Notes: generated from the sequence alone by a model not told the origin. Shown: positions 45,204 to 55,235, counted from the first letter of the stretch. The stretch is 64,000 nucleotides of DNA from Streptomyces qinglanensis (GCF_900111245.1 NZ_FOGO01000002.1:124001-188000), one strand, 5' to 3'. Translations and numbers: made by a program.

Positions 45204-46654
45204 TCCCCTGTGCTCCCCGCGCCCGCCGCAGCGCCGCCGGTGCCCGCCGTGGTGTGCGCGTCGGCCGCGGTCAGGGCCTCGTCCAGCACGCTCAGCCCCT
45301 CCTTGAGGTCGGCCTCGGTGATGTTGCACGGCGGGACGACATGGGTGCGGTTCATGTTCACGAACGGCCACAGGCCGCCGCGCTTGGCCGCGGCGGCGAA
45401 CTCCGCCATCGGCGCGTTGTCCGCACCGGAGGCGTTGTAGGGCACGAGGGGCTCCCGGGTCTCCTGGTCGCGCACCAGGTCGAGGGCCCAGAAGACGCCG
45501 GTGCCGCGCACCTCGCCGACCGAGGGGTGGCGGGCTGCCATCTCCCGCAGGGCCGGGCCGATGACGGTCTCGCCGAGTCGCGCGGCATGCTCGACGATGC
45601 CCTCCTCGGCCATGGTGCGGAGCGTCGCGACGGCGGCACCGCAGGCCAGCGGATGGCCGGAGTAGGTGAGGCCGCCCGGGTAGGGGCGCTGGTCGAACGT
45701 CTCGGCGATCTTCCCGGAGATCGCCACTCCGCCGAGCGGCACATAACCGGAGTTGACGCCCTTGGCGAAGGTCAGCAGATCGGGTACGACGCCGTAGAGG
45801 TCGGCCGCGAACCAGGTGCCGGTGCGGCCGAAGCCCGCCATCACCTCGTCCAGCACGAGGACGACGCCGTACTTGTCGCAGATCTCCCGGACCCCCGCCA
45901 GATAGCCGGGCGGCGGCATCATGATCCCGGCGGTGCCGGGGACGGTCTCCAGGATGACGGCGGCGACGGTCTGCGGGCCCTCGTACGCGAGGGTCTGCTC
46001 CAGGTGTGCCAGCGCGCGCTCGCACTCCTGCTCCTCGGTCTCGGCGTAGAACGGGGTGCGGTAGAGGTGCGGCCCGTGGAAGTGCACGACGCCCGCCGTA
46101 CCGCTGTCGGACGCCCAGCGGCGCGGGTCGCCGGTGAGGTTGATCGCCTGCTGGGTGCCGCCGTGGTACGAGCGGTAGGCGGAGAGCACCTTGGGGCGGC
46201 CGGTGTGCAGCCGGGCCATCCGGATCGCGTGCTCGACCGCGTCGGCGCCGCCGTTGGTGAAGAAGATCTTGTCGAGGTCGCCGGGGGTCCGCTCGGCGAT
46301 CAGCCGGGCCGCCTCGGAGCGCGCCTCGATCGCGAAGGCGGGCGCGAAGGTGCACATCTTCGCCGCCTGCTCCTGGACCGCGGTGACGACCTTGGGGTGC
46401 GCATAGCCGATGTTGGTGAAGACGAGGCCGCTGGTGAAGTCGAGGTACCGCTTCCCCTCGTAGTCCCAGAAGTGGGAGCCCTCGGCGCCCGCGACCGCCG
46501 GAGGGTCTATCAGCCCCTGGGCCGACCAGGAGTGGAACACATGGGCCCGGTCGGCCTCGCGGACCGCCCGCCCGGCGGCCGGGTCCGGGACAGTCGAGGT
46601 GACGGGGGTGGCGGGGGTGGCGGGGGTGTCCGACGAGGGGTGGTGCGTCGTCAC
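45200..46654 (-). CDS. Class III aminotransferase (omega-amino acid:pyruvate type)
   Basis: A 484-aa PLP enzyme. The Schiff-base Lys lies in LLTFAKGVNSGYVPLGG; VLVLDEVMAGFGRTG carries the pyridine-N Asp; SYHGGTQQA and GGLTYSGHPLACGA are standard for class III. It resembles taurine/beta-alanine/omega-amino acid:pyruvate aminotransferases; substrate unproven. Low-complexity N-terminus (TPATPATPVTS) and C-terminus (AGTGGAAAGAGS). Coupled to a GntR regulator. A 16-bp tandem repeat array lies about 170 bp upstream. Confidence 0.88.
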   Translation of the reverse strand: MTTHHPSSDTPATPATPVTSTVPDPAAGRAVREADRAHVFHSWSAQGLIDPPAVAGAEGSHFWDYEGKRYLDFTSGLVFTNIGYAHPKVVTAVQEQAAKMCTFAPAFAIEARSEAARLIAERTPGDLDKIFFTNGGADAVEHAIRMARLHTGRPKVLSAYRSYHGGTQQAINLTGDPRRWASDSGTAGVVHFHGPHLYRTPFYAETEEQECERALAHLEQTLAYEGPQTVAAVILETVPGTAGIMMPPPGYLAGVREICDKYGVVLVLDEVMAGFGRTGTWFAADLYGVVPDLLTFAKGVNSGYVPLGGVAISGKIAETFDQRPYPGGLTYSGHPLACGAAVATLRTMAEEGIVEHAARLGETVIGPALREMAARHPSVGEVRGTGVFWALDLVRDQETREPLVPYNASGADNAPMAEFAAAAKRGGLWPFVNMNRTHVVPPCNITEADLKEGLSVLDEALTAADAHTTAGTGGAAAGAGSTGE

Positions 46655-46822
46655 GATCGGTACCTCGGTTCGCTCGCGTGGTGCCCGTCCGGCCCAGGAC
46701 GGACGCCTTCCGGGCGGGGAGGCCCCCGGAAGGATGACAGCCAGCGTAATGTCGCCCTCCCCGACCGGACGCAGGGAGGGCGGAAGTCTTCCGCACGCGG
46801 GACAGGCCGCAGCAGACCCGGG

Positions 46823-46922
46823 GCCGCTCGGTGCCGAAGCCGCTCGGTGGGGAAGCTGCTCAGTGCCGAAGCTGCCCAGTGGGGAAACCGCTCAGTGGGA
46901 AACTGCTCAGTGGGGAAGCTGC
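46823..46922. repeat. Six 16-bp tandem repeats upstream of the aminotransferase, reaching into the LysE gene end
   Basis: Units GCCGCTCGGTGCCGAA (46823), GCCGCTCGGTGGGGAA (46839), GCTGCTCAGTGCCGAA (46855), GCTGCCCAGTGGGGAA (46871), ACCGCTCAGTGGGAA (46887, 15 bp) and ACTGCTCAGTGGGGAA (46902), plus a partial copy. The last unit overlaps the stop codon of the lysE-type gene (46907). Confidence 0.92.
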
Positions 46923-47539
46923 TCCACCAGCAGCAGGGCACCCAGCAGGATCATCGCGACGCCGGAGAGCCGGGTGACGAGGCGGGCCGCGGTCGGCCGG
47001 GCCCGCAGCACGGTGCGCGCCAGCGAGCCCAGGCCCAGGTAGACGGCCCCGGCCGTGCACATGTGCAGCAGCCCCAGGAGCCCGATCTGGAGGGCGAGCG
47101 GCCACTGCCCGTGCTGGTCGGCGAACTGCGGCAGCAGCGCGACGTAGAGCAGCAGCGCCTTGGGGTTCAGTCCGCTGACACCGGCGCCCTTGAGCACCCG
47201 GGAGCGGGCGGCCGCGGCGGTGGCGCTGCTCTCGTCGTCGGCCTGCGGCAGCCCGGCCTCCTTCGCCCCGGCGAACGTCGTCGCGCCGAGCCAGACCAGA
47301 TACCCGGCACCGAGTGCGGTGAGCGACGTCAGCACCCCGGGCGTGCGGGCGACCAGCGCGGCCACGCCCGCCACGACCACGGCCGTCAGCCCCACATAGC
47401 CCAGCATCAGCCCGCCGACGGCGGGCACCACCGACCGGTCCCGCAGCCCGGAGGTGATGGTGAACGCCCAGTCCGCGCCCGGGACGAGGACGAGGAGGAA
47501 GGAGAGGGCGAAAAACGCGGCTATGGAACTGGCAGCCAT
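46907..47539 (-). CDS. LysE-family amino acid exporter
   Basis: A 210-aa membrane protein with six predicted TM segments. It begins SSIAAFFALSFLLVLVPGADWAFTI, with the family P-G-P/PGAD-like motif, and contains KGAGVSGLNPKALLLYVALLPQF, the conserved NPK segment of the RhtB/LysE superfamily. ATG 47539 has GGAAGGG upstream. Its divergent neighbour is an Lrp-family regulator, the classic exporter-plus-sensor arrangement (compare LysE/LysG), so it probably exports an amino acid that the regulator senses. Confidence 0.92.
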   Translation of the reverse strand: MAASSIAAFFALSFLLVLVPGADWAFTITSGLRDRSVVPAVGGLMLGYVGLTAVVVAGVAALVARTPGVLTSLTALGAGYLVWLGATTFAGAKEAGLPQADDESSATAAAARSRVLKGAGVSGLNPKALLLYVALLPQFADQHGQWPLALQIGLLGLLHMCTAGAVYLGLGSLARTVLRARPTAARLVTRLSGVAMILLGALLLVEQLPH

Positions 47540-47652
47540 GGGGCGGTCCCTTCCGCTCTGACGGGATTGCGGGAGAAACAATAGGAAGTTCAGCCCCGAA
47601 AGTGCTCCCCAGAATCATCGCCTGGGACGCTCCAGGTGGAATAATCTTCCCC
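47540..47652. promoter_or_regulatory. Divergent lysE/lrp promoter region with inverted repeats
   Basis: 113 bp, AT-richer than its surroundings. CCTGG-N6-CCAGG (47621-47636) and GGAA-N5-TTCC (47638-47650) are inverted repeats next to the Lrp start, and are candidate Lrp-family sites. Confidence 0.5.
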
Positions 47653-48105
47653 ATGGACGACATGGATCGGCAGATTCTTGCGGAGCTCCAGAACGACGGC
47701 CGGCTGACGGTCACCGAGCTGGCCGCACGGGTGGGGCTCAGCCTCTCCCCGTGCCACCGGCGGCTGCGCGAGCTGGAACGCAGCGGCGCCATCCGCGGCT
47801 ACCGTGCCGTGGTCGACTCCGACGCGGTGGGGCTGACCTTCGACGCGCTCGTCTTCGTCACCATGCGCCAGGAGGACCGCACCACCATCTCCGCCTTCGA
47901 GCAGGCCCTGACCGAGCTGCCCCAGGTCGTCCAGGCCCAGCGGCTGTTCGGCGACCCCGACTACCTGCTCCGCGTCATCACCGCCGACCTGCCCGCCTTC
48001 CAGCGGCTCTACGACGAGAACCTCGCCACCCTGCCCGGCGTCCAGCGGCTGAGCTCCACGCTGGTGATGAAGCACGTGGTGCACGAGCGGCCGCTGCCGG
48101 CCTGA
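47653..48105 (+). CDS. Lrp/AsnC-family transcriptional regulator
   Basis: A 150-aa regulator. An N-terminal HTH (DRQILAELQNDGRLTVTELAARVGLSLSPCHRRLRELE) is followed by the RAM ligand-binding domain (VDSDAVGLTFDALVFVTM ... FGDPDYLLRVITADLPAF). Translation probably starts at ATG 47653 or at ATG 47662 (MDRQIL). Divergent from the LysE-type exporter, which it likely controls in response to an amino acid. Confidence 0.93.
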   Translation: MDDMDRQILAELQNDGRLTVTELAARVGLSLSPCHRRLRELERSGAIRGYRAVVDSDAVGLTFDALVFVTMRQEDRTTISAFEQALTELPQVVQAQRLFGDPDYLLRVITADLPAFQRLYDENLATLPGVQRLSSTLVMKHVVHERPLPA

Positions 48106-48171
48106 GCGGCCGCACCTGCCCCGCCGCGGCCCCGGAGCCGGAGCCGGCACCGCCGTCGGCGGGGCCAGGGC

Positions 48172-48205
48172 CGGAGCCGGGCCCGGAGCCGGGCCCGGAG
48201 CCGGG
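48172..48205. repeat. Short 12-bp repeats in the convergent lrp/VTC gap
   Basis: CCGGAGCCGGGC is repeated about three times head to tail just before the VTC-domain gene stop. Could pair locally and terminate both transcripts. Confidence 0.55.
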
Positions 48206-49156
<951 letters not shown>

Positions 49157-49495
49157 CGGGCGGTCTCCCTCGGGTGAGCGGCAGTGGCAGGCGCGTCGGT
49201 GCGGGCACGGAGTGCGGTGCGTCGGTGCGTCGTACGGGTGTCGCTGTCGCCGGCGAGCGGGGGTCGCCGACTCGGACAACGAGCGGGAGCCGCCCTTCGT
49301 CCCCGCGCGGACCCCGGCTCACCGCTCGGCGTGCCCGGAAGCACGCGGGGAACCCGGAGAGCCTCGGGACACCCGGGGTCGCCCAGGGCCGCCGCCCGGG
49401 GCGCTCGACCGGGTCCCCGGCAGGTGGATCCGGCCGGGGAGCCCGGCCGGGGCGGGCGTGGTGCGGGCGACCGAGGAGATTGGGAGATTGGGAGA
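49157..49495. other. Divergent intergenic region upstream of the DJ-1/MarR operon
   Basis: About 340 bp without a gene. At its right end GGGAGATT is repeated (about 49474-49498: GGAGATTGGGAGATTGGGAG), just before the MarR operator. Confidence 0.45.
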
Positions 49496-49531
49496 TTGAC
49501 AGCATTCTGTCATCGCGACAGAATACTGTCA
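49496..49531 (+). promoter_or_regulatory. Double palindromic operator overlapping the DJ-1/MarR promoter
   Basis: Two 14-bp inverted repeats, GACAGCATTCTGTC (49498-49511) and GACAGAATACTGTC (49517-49530), together form one larger near-perfect palindrome. The first overlaps a consensus -35 TTGACA (49496-49501), and the second covers the -10 region. It is the probable binding site of the MarR protein encoded in the same operon. Confidence 0.85.
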
Positions 49532-49558
49532 TCGCATCGAGCGCCCGTGGAGGCCGCC

Positions 49559-50143
49559 ATGACCGTTCACCTCGCCGTGTACGACACCCTCGCCGACTGG
49601 GAGTACGGGCACGCCGTCGCCCACATCCCCGGCGGCGTACGCACCGTCGGCCTGACCGGCGCCCCCGTCACCACCAAAGGCGGGCTGCGCATCGAGCCGG
49701 ATCTGACGCTGGACGGCCTGCGCCCCCTCGACAGCGGCATGCTGATCCTGCCCGGCGCCGACACCTGGACGAGCGGCGCACTCAGCGCGTTCGCCTACAC
49801 CGCACGGGAGTTCCTGCACGAGGGCGTGCCCGTCGCCGCCATCTGCGGAGCCGTGTACGGGCTCGCGGACGAGGGGCTGCTCGACGACCGCGCGCACACC
49901 GCGGCGGCACCCGAGTTCCTGCGCGCCGCCAACGGCTACCGGGGCGCCGCGCACTACCGCGACGCCGACGCCGTCACCGACCGCGACCTGATCACGGCCG
50001 GGCCGACCGAACCCGTCGCCTTCGCCCGCGAGATCCTGAACCGGCTGGGCGTCTTCGAGCCGCCCGTGCTGGACGCCTTCCACCGGCTGTACCAGCACTC
50101 CGACCCGGAGGCGTACGCGGTGTTCGCAGCGGCGCAGGCATGA
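49559..50143 (+). CDS. DJ-1/PfpI-family protein
   Basis: A 194-aa class-I glutamine-amidotransferase-like protein of the DJ-1/PfpI superfamily. Nucleophile Cys96 in VAAICGAVYGLAD; acidic partner region DWEYGHAV near residue 14. Such proteins act in stress responses (glyoxalase, chaperone or unknown hydrolase roles); the exact activity is unclear. ATG 49559 has GGAGG upstream. It overlaps the MarR gene by 4 nt and lies behind a MarR-type operator, so it is probably induced by a small-molecule stress signal. Confidence 0.9.
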   Translation: MTVHLAVYDTLADWEYGHAVAHIPGGVRTVGLTGAPVTTKGGLRIEPDLTLDGLRPLDSGMLILPGADTWTSGALSAFAYTAREFLHEGVPVAAICGAVYGLADEGLLDDRAHTAAAPEFLRAANGYRGAAHYRDADAVTDRDLITAGPTEPVAFAREILNRLGVFEPPVLDAFHRLYQHSDPEAYAVFAAAQA

Positions 50144-50616
50144 GCGGTGCGGCGGACACGGGCGGCCACCCGCGGGACACCGAACTGCTGAGCGAGACCG
50201 CGCTGGCCGTCTTCCGGCTCAACGGCCAGTTCCTCGCCGCCTCCGAGGTACTCGCCCGCCCGGCCGGACTGACCGCCGCGTGGTGGCAGGTGCTCGGCGC
50301 CGTACTCCGCGAGCCGCTGCCCGTCTCCGGGATAGCCCGCACCATGGGCATCACCCGGCAGAGCGTCCAGCGGATCGCCGACCTCCTGGTCGAGCGGGGC
50401 CTCGCGGCGTACGAACCCAACCCGGCCCACCGGCGGGCCAAACTCCTCGCCCCCACCGCCGAGGGCCGCACCGCCGTGGCAGGTATCGATCCCGGGCACG
50501 CGGAGCTGGCCCGGCGGCTGAGCGAAGAGCTGGGCGGCGACCAGGAGTTCGCCCGGGTGGCCGAAGCGCTGCGCCGGCTCTCGGGCGCGATGGCGGCCCT
50601 CCACCCGGAGACCTGA
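50140..50616 (+). CDS. MarR-family transcriptional regulator
   Basis: A 158-aa MarR protein with winged helix LTAAWWQVLGAVLREPLPVSGIARTMGITRQSVQRIADLLVERGL and the basic wing region NPAHRRAKLLAPTAEG. Start ATG 50140 overlaps the DJ-1 stop. Autoregulation via 49496-49531 is the simplest reading, since the GACAG/CTGTC palindromes are the only strong operator in the region. Confidence 0.93.
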   Translation: MSGAADTGGHPRDTELLSETALAVFRLNGQFLAASEVLARPAGLTAAWWQVLGAVLREPLPVSGIARTMGITRQSVQRIADLLVERGLAAYEPNPAHRRAKLLAPTAEGRTAVAGIDPGHAELARRLSEELGGDQEFARVAEALRRLSGAMAALHPET

Positions 50617-50617
50617 C

Positions 50618-50637
50618 GGCCCGGCACCGGCCGGGCC
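50618..50637. terminator. Short terminator after the MarR gene
   Basis: GGCCCGG (50618-50624) with CCGGGCC (50631-50637), 1 nt past the stop; convergent with the ABC permease gene. Confidence 0.55.
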
Positions 50638-50733
50638 CGCCGCCACCCTGACCCGCCGCCGCCCGACCCGCCGCCGCCCGACCCGCGTCCCGTCCGGCCG
50701 CCGCGGCCTGCTCCGGGCCCAGGGCCCCGCGTC

Positions 50734-52401
50734 CTACTTCGGGTCCAGATCCCGGCGCCGGAACCCCGCCAGCCCGGCGGCGACCAGGGCGGCGGCCACC
50801 AGCGTCAGGAGCACCAACGGGGTCCAGCGCAGCTCCGCGGCGGGGAGCTGCGGGACGTGGCCGAAGGGGGAGAGGTCGCCCAGGACGTCCGGCAGGCCGA
50901 GGAGCTTGCCGAGGTAGCCGACGGCGAATCCGTAGGCGGGGACGGCCCAGGCCAGCGGGGCCGCGCGGGGCGCCCAGCCGTACACCAGGGCGGCGGCCCC
51001 GCCGGTCACCCACAGCGCCGGGGCGTAGGCCAGGCCCGCGCCCAGCAGCCGTACACCCAGGTCCCCGTCGTGTGTGGCGGCGGCACCCGTCACGGCCATG
51101 GAGAGGGAGCCCAGCAGCAGCACGAGGGTGCCCCCGCCCAGTGCGGCCACCAGATGCGAGGCGAGCCAGCGGGACCGGGACAGGCCGGTGGCCAGCAGGG
51201 GTTCGGCGCGCCCGGCGGTCTCCTCGGCGCGCGGCCGCAGCGCGACCAGCACCACGAAGAGGGACGCGACGACGGCGACGATCAGCAGGACCGTGGAGGC
51301 GAACGACTCGACCAGCGTGCCGCCCGCTTCGGTGAGCGCCGCACGGACCTCGTCCAGGTCCGCGAGCATGTCCTCGACGCCGCCGAGGAGCGAGCCGTAC
51401 ATCGCGCCGAGCACCAGCAGCGCCGCACCGAACCCGGCACACAGTCCGCGGTGCAGCCGGAGGGCGAGGCCGAGCGGGTGGGTCAGGGCCGCGGAGGCTG
51501 TGGCCCGGCCCGTCCGGGGCGGCAGCAGTCCGGCGCCCACGTCGCGCCGGGTGCTGAGCAGATACCCGGCGGCGGCGGTACCGGCTGCCAGCGCGAGTGC
51601 GGGCAGCAGCGGCCACCAGCGGTTGTCGGCGAAGGGGTAGCCGCGCTGGATCCAGCCGATGGGGGAGCACCAGGCGAGCGCGTCGGGCCCGACGTCGCCC
51701 GCGGCCCGCAGCGCGTAGGCGGCGCCCACCGCGGCCAGCGCCATCCCGGAGGCGGTTCTGCCGTGCGAGGAGAGCTGCACGGCCACGGCGGCGACGCCCG
51801 CGAAGACCAGTCCGACGGTGGTGAGCGCGGCGCCGTAGAGCAGAGCGCCGCCCACGGTGGCGCCGCCGAGGCCGACGGAGGGCAGCAGGACCGCGAGCAG
51901 CAGGCCGAGCACCGCGTCGGCCGCCGCCGCGGTGGCGAGGGCCGCGGTGAGCGTGGCGTGCCGGCCGACGACGCCGGAGCGGAGGAGTTCGGCGATGCCG
52001 GTCTCCTCGTCGGCGCGGGTGTGCCGGACGACGGTCAGCACGCTCATCAGCCCGACCAGGACGGCGGCGTAGCCGAGCGTCAGCATGCTGAGCACGGCGG
52101 CGGGCGTGGGGTCGGCCAGGTAGTGCTCGGGGCCGGTCATCGCGAGCATGGCGGGGCCGCCGAGGGTGGCGGCCGTGTCGGCGGCCTCGGCCGGGTCGTC
52201 GGGCGCCAGGTCCGTGGCCTGCTGGAGGCTGGAGAAGGTGACCAGGAGCACCGCCGCCAGCCACACGGGCAGCCGCACCCGGTCGCGGCGCAGGGCGAAG
52301 CGGAGGAGTACGCCGGTTCCGGTCAGCGCGCCGCCGCCGGGCCCCTCCTGCCCGGCTCCGGTCCCGGTGCGGGCCGGTGCGGCTCGGGTCGCGGTACTCA
52401 T
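50734..52401 (-). CDS. ABC exporter permease (large, about 12 TM, drug-export type)
   Basis: A 555-aa permease with about twelve hydrophobic segments, as in the TnrB3-like antibiotic exporters of actinomycetes, rather than the six-TM half-size ABC-2 type. It begins [23 protein letters not shown], contains [27 protein letters not shown] in the first half and [30 protein letters not shown] in the second, an evident internal duplication. ATG 52401 overlaps the ATPase stop (ATGA). It presumably exports a hydrophobic toxin or antibiotic. Confidence 0.92.
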   Translation of the reverse strand: MSTATRAAPARTGTGAGQEGPGGGALTGTGVLLRFALRRDRVRLPVWLAAVLLVTFSSLQQATDLAPDDPAEAADTAATLGGPAMLAMTGPEHYLADPTPAAVLSMLTLGYAAVLVGLMSVLTVVRHTRADEETGIAELLRSGVVGRHATLTAALATAAAADAVLGLLLAVLLPSVGLGGATVGGALLYGAALTTVGLVFAGVAAVAVQLSSHGRTASGMALAAVGAAYALRAAGDVGPDALAWCSPIGWIQRGYPFADNRWWPLLPALALAAGTAAAGYLLSTRRDVGAGLLPPRTGRATASAALTHPLGLALRLHRGLCAGFGAALLVLGAMYGSLLGGVEDMLADLDEVRAALTEAGGTLVESFASTVLLIVAVVASLFVVLVALRPRAEETAGRAEPLLATGLSRSRWLASHLVAALGGGTLVLLLGSLSMAVTGAAATHDGDLGVRLLGAGLAYAPALWVTGGAAALVYGWAPRAAPLAWAVPAYGFAVGYLGKLLGLPDVLGDLSPFGHVPQLPAAELRWTPLVLLTLVAAALVAAGLAGFRRRDLDPK

Positions 52402-53414
52402 CGCTGGCCGCCTTCCCGCACACCGTCGGAGCCGGCGTCGGAGCCGGCCGCGGCCGGGGGCGGTACGGGGTGGCCGCGGCCGGTCAGGTCGTCGCCGTAG
52501 TGCCGCAGCATCAGCTCCTCCAGGGTGGGCGGGTGGCTGACGAGGCTGCGGAGACCGAGTCCGCCCAGGTGGCGTACGACGGCATCGAGGTGCCCGCCGT
52601 CGACGGCGAAGTGCGCCCGGCCGCCGTCCGTCCGCAGGTTGTGGACACCGGGCAGCTCGCGGAGCCCGTCGAGCGGGCCGTCGGTCTCCGCCTCGATGGT
52701 GGTGCGGGTGAGGTGGCGCATCTCGTCGAGCGACCCGGACTGCACGGTCCTGCCGAGCCGGACGATGCTGACCCGGTCGCAGAGCTTCTCGACCTGGGAC
52801 AGGATGTGGCTGGAGAGCAGGACGGTGCGGCCCTCGGCCTTCGCCTCGAGGATGACGTCCTGGAAGACGACCTCCATCAGCGGGTCGAGCCCCGAGGTCG
52901 GTTCGTCCAGCAGCAGCAGTTCGGCGTCCGAGGCGAGTGCGGCGACGAGGGCGACCTTCTGCCGGTTGCCCTTGGAGTAGCTGCGGCCCTTCTTGGTCGG
53001 GTCGAGGTCGAAACGCTCGACCAGTTCGGCCCGCTTCGCCGGGTCGATGCCGCCGCGCAGCCGCGCGAGCAGATCGACGGCTTCCCCGCCGGTGAGGTTG
53101 GGCCACAGCTCGACGTCGCCGGGGACGTAGGCGAGCCGCCGGTGCAGGGCCACCGCGTCGTGCCAGGGGTCGGCGCCGAGCAGCCGCGCGGTGCCGCTGT
53201 CGGCGCGCAGGAGGCCCAGCAGGACGCGCAGGGTGGTGGACTTGCCCGCCCCGTTCGGGCCGAGGAAGCCGTGCACCTCGCCGGTGGCGACCTCCAGGTC
53301 CAGCCCGTCCAGGGCGCGGGCCGTGCCGAAGTTCTTGACGAGGGCGGACACGGAGATCGCCGTGCCGGGGGGTGCCGCGGAAGGGCGGGCGGTCACGGTC
53401 GTGGACGCGTTCAT
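52398..53414 (-). CDS. ABC exporter ATPase (DrrA-like)
   Basis: A 338-aa ATPase. Walker [16 protein letters not shown]; signature [12 protein letters not shown] (SKGNR instead of SGGxx, typical of the DrrA/multidrug branch); Walker [15 protein letters not shown]-loop [13 protein letters not shown]. Starts at ATG 53414. The divergent GbsR-like regulator and the palindrome between them suggest drug-inducible expression. Confidence 0.94.
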   Translation of the reverse strand: MNASTTVTARPSAAPPGTAISVSALVKNFGTARALDGLDLEVATGEVHGFLGPNGAGKSTTLRVLLGLLRADSGTARLLGADPWHDAVALHRRLAYVPGDVELWPNLTGGEAVDLLARLRGGIDPAKRAELVERFDLDPTKKGRSYSKGNRQKVALVAALASDAELLLLDEPTSGLDPLMEVVFQDVILEAKAEGRTVLLSSHILSQVEKLCDRVSIVRLGRTVQSGSLDEMRHLTRTTIEAETDGPLDGLRELPGVHNLRTDGGRAHFAVDGGHLDAVVRHLGGLGLRSLVSHPPTLEELMLRHYGDDLTGRGHPVPPPAAAGSDAGSDGVREGGQR

Positions 53415-53434
53415 GGTTTGGAAGCTACGCTCAT

Positions 53435-53450
53435 TTCACAAATTTGTGAA
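53435..53450. promoter_or_regulatory. Perfect 16-bp palindrome TTCACAAATTTGTGAA
   Basis: Lies in the 102-bp gap between the divergent ABC exporter and GbsR/MarR-like genes, in an AT-rich patch. Likely operator of the adjacent regulator controlling both promoters. Confidence 0.85.
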
Positions 53451-53516
53451 GTTAAGGAAGCGTTAGGATCTTCCACAGGGCCCCTGAGCGGGAAGAACGG
53501 GAAGAGACGGGCAGAC

Positions 53517-54104
53517 GTGTCAGACGACTCCGCGGCGGACCACCGGACGACAGAGGACCACCGGACAGCAGAGGACCGCCGGACGACCGAAGACCGCCAA
53601 GAGGCGGCGGACCACCAGGAGGTGGCGGACTACCGCACGAGGGTCTCCCCCTTCGTGGAACGGTTCGCCGCCGACCTCACCGAGGCGGGCATGCAGCGCA
53701 TGGCCTCCCGCGTCTTCGCCTGCCTGCTCGCCTCCGAGGAGGGCGCCCTCACCTCCGCCGAACTCGGCGACCGGCTGCAGGCCAGCCCCGCCGCCATCTC
53801 GGGCGCCGTGCGCTACCTCTCCCAGGTCGCACTGGTCTCCCGGCAGCGCGACCCCGGCTCCCGCCGCGAGCGCTACATGCTGCACCAGGACGTCTGGTAC
53901 ACCAGCCTGCTCAGCCGCGACCACGTCCTCGGCCGATGGCTGGTCACCCTGAACACCGGCGCGGACGACCTCGGCGCCGACACCCCCGGCGGGCGCCGGG
54001 TGCGGGAGAGCGCGGAGTTCCTCGAGTTCATGCGCACCGGTCTGGAGGACCTGCTCAACCGCTGGCACGCCCGACAGCAATCCCCGATGACCGGCACCGA
54101 GTGA
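53517..54104 (+). CDS. GbsR/MarR-like transcriptional regulator
   Basis: A 195-aa regulator. The first ~40 residues are a charged low-complexity segment (AEDRRTTEDRQEAADHQ). The HTH domain follows (FVERFAADLTEAGMQRMASRVFACLLASEEGALTSAELGDRLQASPAAISGAVRYL), typical of the GbsR branch of MarR. GTG 53517 has GGAAGAG upstream. It probably represses the divergent drug-type ABC exporter through the palindrome at 53435-53450. Confidence 0.9.
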   Translation: MSDDSAADHRTTEDHRTAEDRRTTEDRQEAADHQEVADYRTRVSPFVERFAADLTEAGMQRMASRVFACLLASEEGALTSAELGDRLQASPAAISGAVRYLSQVALVSRQRDPGSRRERYMLHQDVWYTSLLSRDHVLGRWLVTLNTGADDLGADTPGGRRVRESAEFLEFMRTGLEDLLNRWHARQQSPMTGTE

Positions 54105-54160
54105 CCGAGGCCCGGGTGACCGGAGCCCGGGAGACCGAGGCCCGGGTGACCGGAGGCGGA
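54103..54160. repeat. 15-bp tandem repeats in a convergent gap
   Basis: GACCGAGGCCCGGGT and GACCGGAGCCCGGGA alternate four times between the regulator stop (54104) and the diacylglycerol-kinase-like gene. Each unit holds a CCCGGG core that can pair with its neighbour, so it may act as a bidirectional terminator. Confidence 0.85.
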
Positions 54161-54165
54161 GCGGC

Positions 54166-55200
54166 TCACCCCGCCGGAAGCACCAGATGCCAGGCCCGGG
54201 GCAGCACGGTCCAGGTGCGCGACGCGGCCGGGGCCGCCGGAGCGCCGGAGTCGGCGTCCGCGTCGGCGCGGTAGCGGAACCCCGGGAACCCGTCCGGCGC
54301 GGAGACCGTGACGGTGTGCGCCCGCACGCGCAGCGGCGTGCCCGCCAGCGGCTGGACGGACACCTCGGCGAGCCCGCCGGTACCGGTCGTCCGTACCGTC
54401 ACGTCCGTCACCGGCCGGTCCGGGCCTGCCACGACCGCGCCGTCCGCCTCCACCCGCAACCGCTGGGCGCCGCGCGCCGGTGGCCTGCGGGAAGCGGGCG
54501 GGGACGACGGCACGGGCCGCCCCGCGGCCGCCGGCGACAGGCCGCCGCGCTCCCCGGACGCCCTCCCGCGCCCGTGGGCCAGCATCGTGCGCGCCAATGC
54601 CTGGTACATCCGCCGCCACTGCCCGGCGAGCTGCCCGGCACGGTCCGCGTCCCGCTCGGCGTGCTCCTCCCGGCGGGGCGGGCGCACGGCCGGGGAAGCC
54701 TCGGTGCGCACCCCGCCCAGCACGACGCCGTCCTCGTCGTCGACCAGCAGGTCCATGGCGTGCGGGTTGCCGCGCAGCACCGTACGGGCGGCCGAGACCG
54801 CGTCCAGCGGCAGTCCGAGGCTGCGCGCCAGGGCGACCGAGGGGCCGTCGCCCACGGGCACCACCGACAGCGCCGTGCCCCCCAGCGCGCGCTCGCCGTG
54901 CAGATACCGGACCGCGTGCAGCAGGGCCCGGTCGTCGCCGACCAGGACGGGACGTCTGCTGCCGCACCGGGCCAGCAGCCGCGGGGTCTGCGCGGGATCG
55001 TCGGGCAGGCACAGCTTGAGGCCGGGCGTCGCCGCACGCAGCACGTCGCGCGCGATGCGTACGGACTCGGCGTCCGTGAGCCGGGCGACCGGATCGACGA
55101 CCAGGAGCAGCGGATCCTCCCCCGAGCCCTTCGAGCAGGTGCCTCCGGCGGCCCGGGCCACGCCCGCGGGGGGCCTCGCGGAATCTGGAGCCGACACCAC
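54166..55200 (-). CDS. Diacylglycerol-kinase-like protein with degenerate catalytic motif
   Basis: A 344-aa protein with the layout of a DAGK/LCB5 kinase. An N-terminal alpha/beta domain (LLLVVDPVARLTDAESVRIARDVL) is followed by VLVGDDRALLHAVRYLHGE (88-92 GDDRA) where active enzymes have GGDGT. LSVVPVGDGPSVALARSLGLPLDAV (117-121 GDGPS) stands where GTGND is expected. A beta-rich C-terminal domain follows. Both nucleotide/Mg motifs are altered, so kinase activity is doubtful. Start at ATG 55200; upstream lies the 10-bp repeat array and divergent purA. Confidence 0.78.
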   Translation of the reverse strand: MVSAPDSARPPAGVARAAGGTCSKGSGEDPLLLVVDPVARLTDAESVRIARDVLRAATPGLKLCLPDDPAQTPRLLARCGSRRPVLVGDDRALLHAVRYLHGERALGGTALSVVPVGDGPSVALARSLGLPLDAVSAARTVLRGNPHAMDLLVDDEDGVVLGGVRTEASPAVRPPRREEHAERDADRAGQLAGQWRRMYQALARTMLAHGRGRASGERGGLSPAAAGRPVPSSPPASRRPPARGAQRLRVEADGAVVAGPDRPVTDVTVRTTGTGGLAEVSVQPLAGTPLRVRAHTVTVSAPDGFPGFRYRADADADSGAPAAPAASRTWTVLPRAWHLVLPAG

Positions 55201-55235
55201 GGTCCTTCCTCATGAATCCGGAGGGGGATCCGGAT

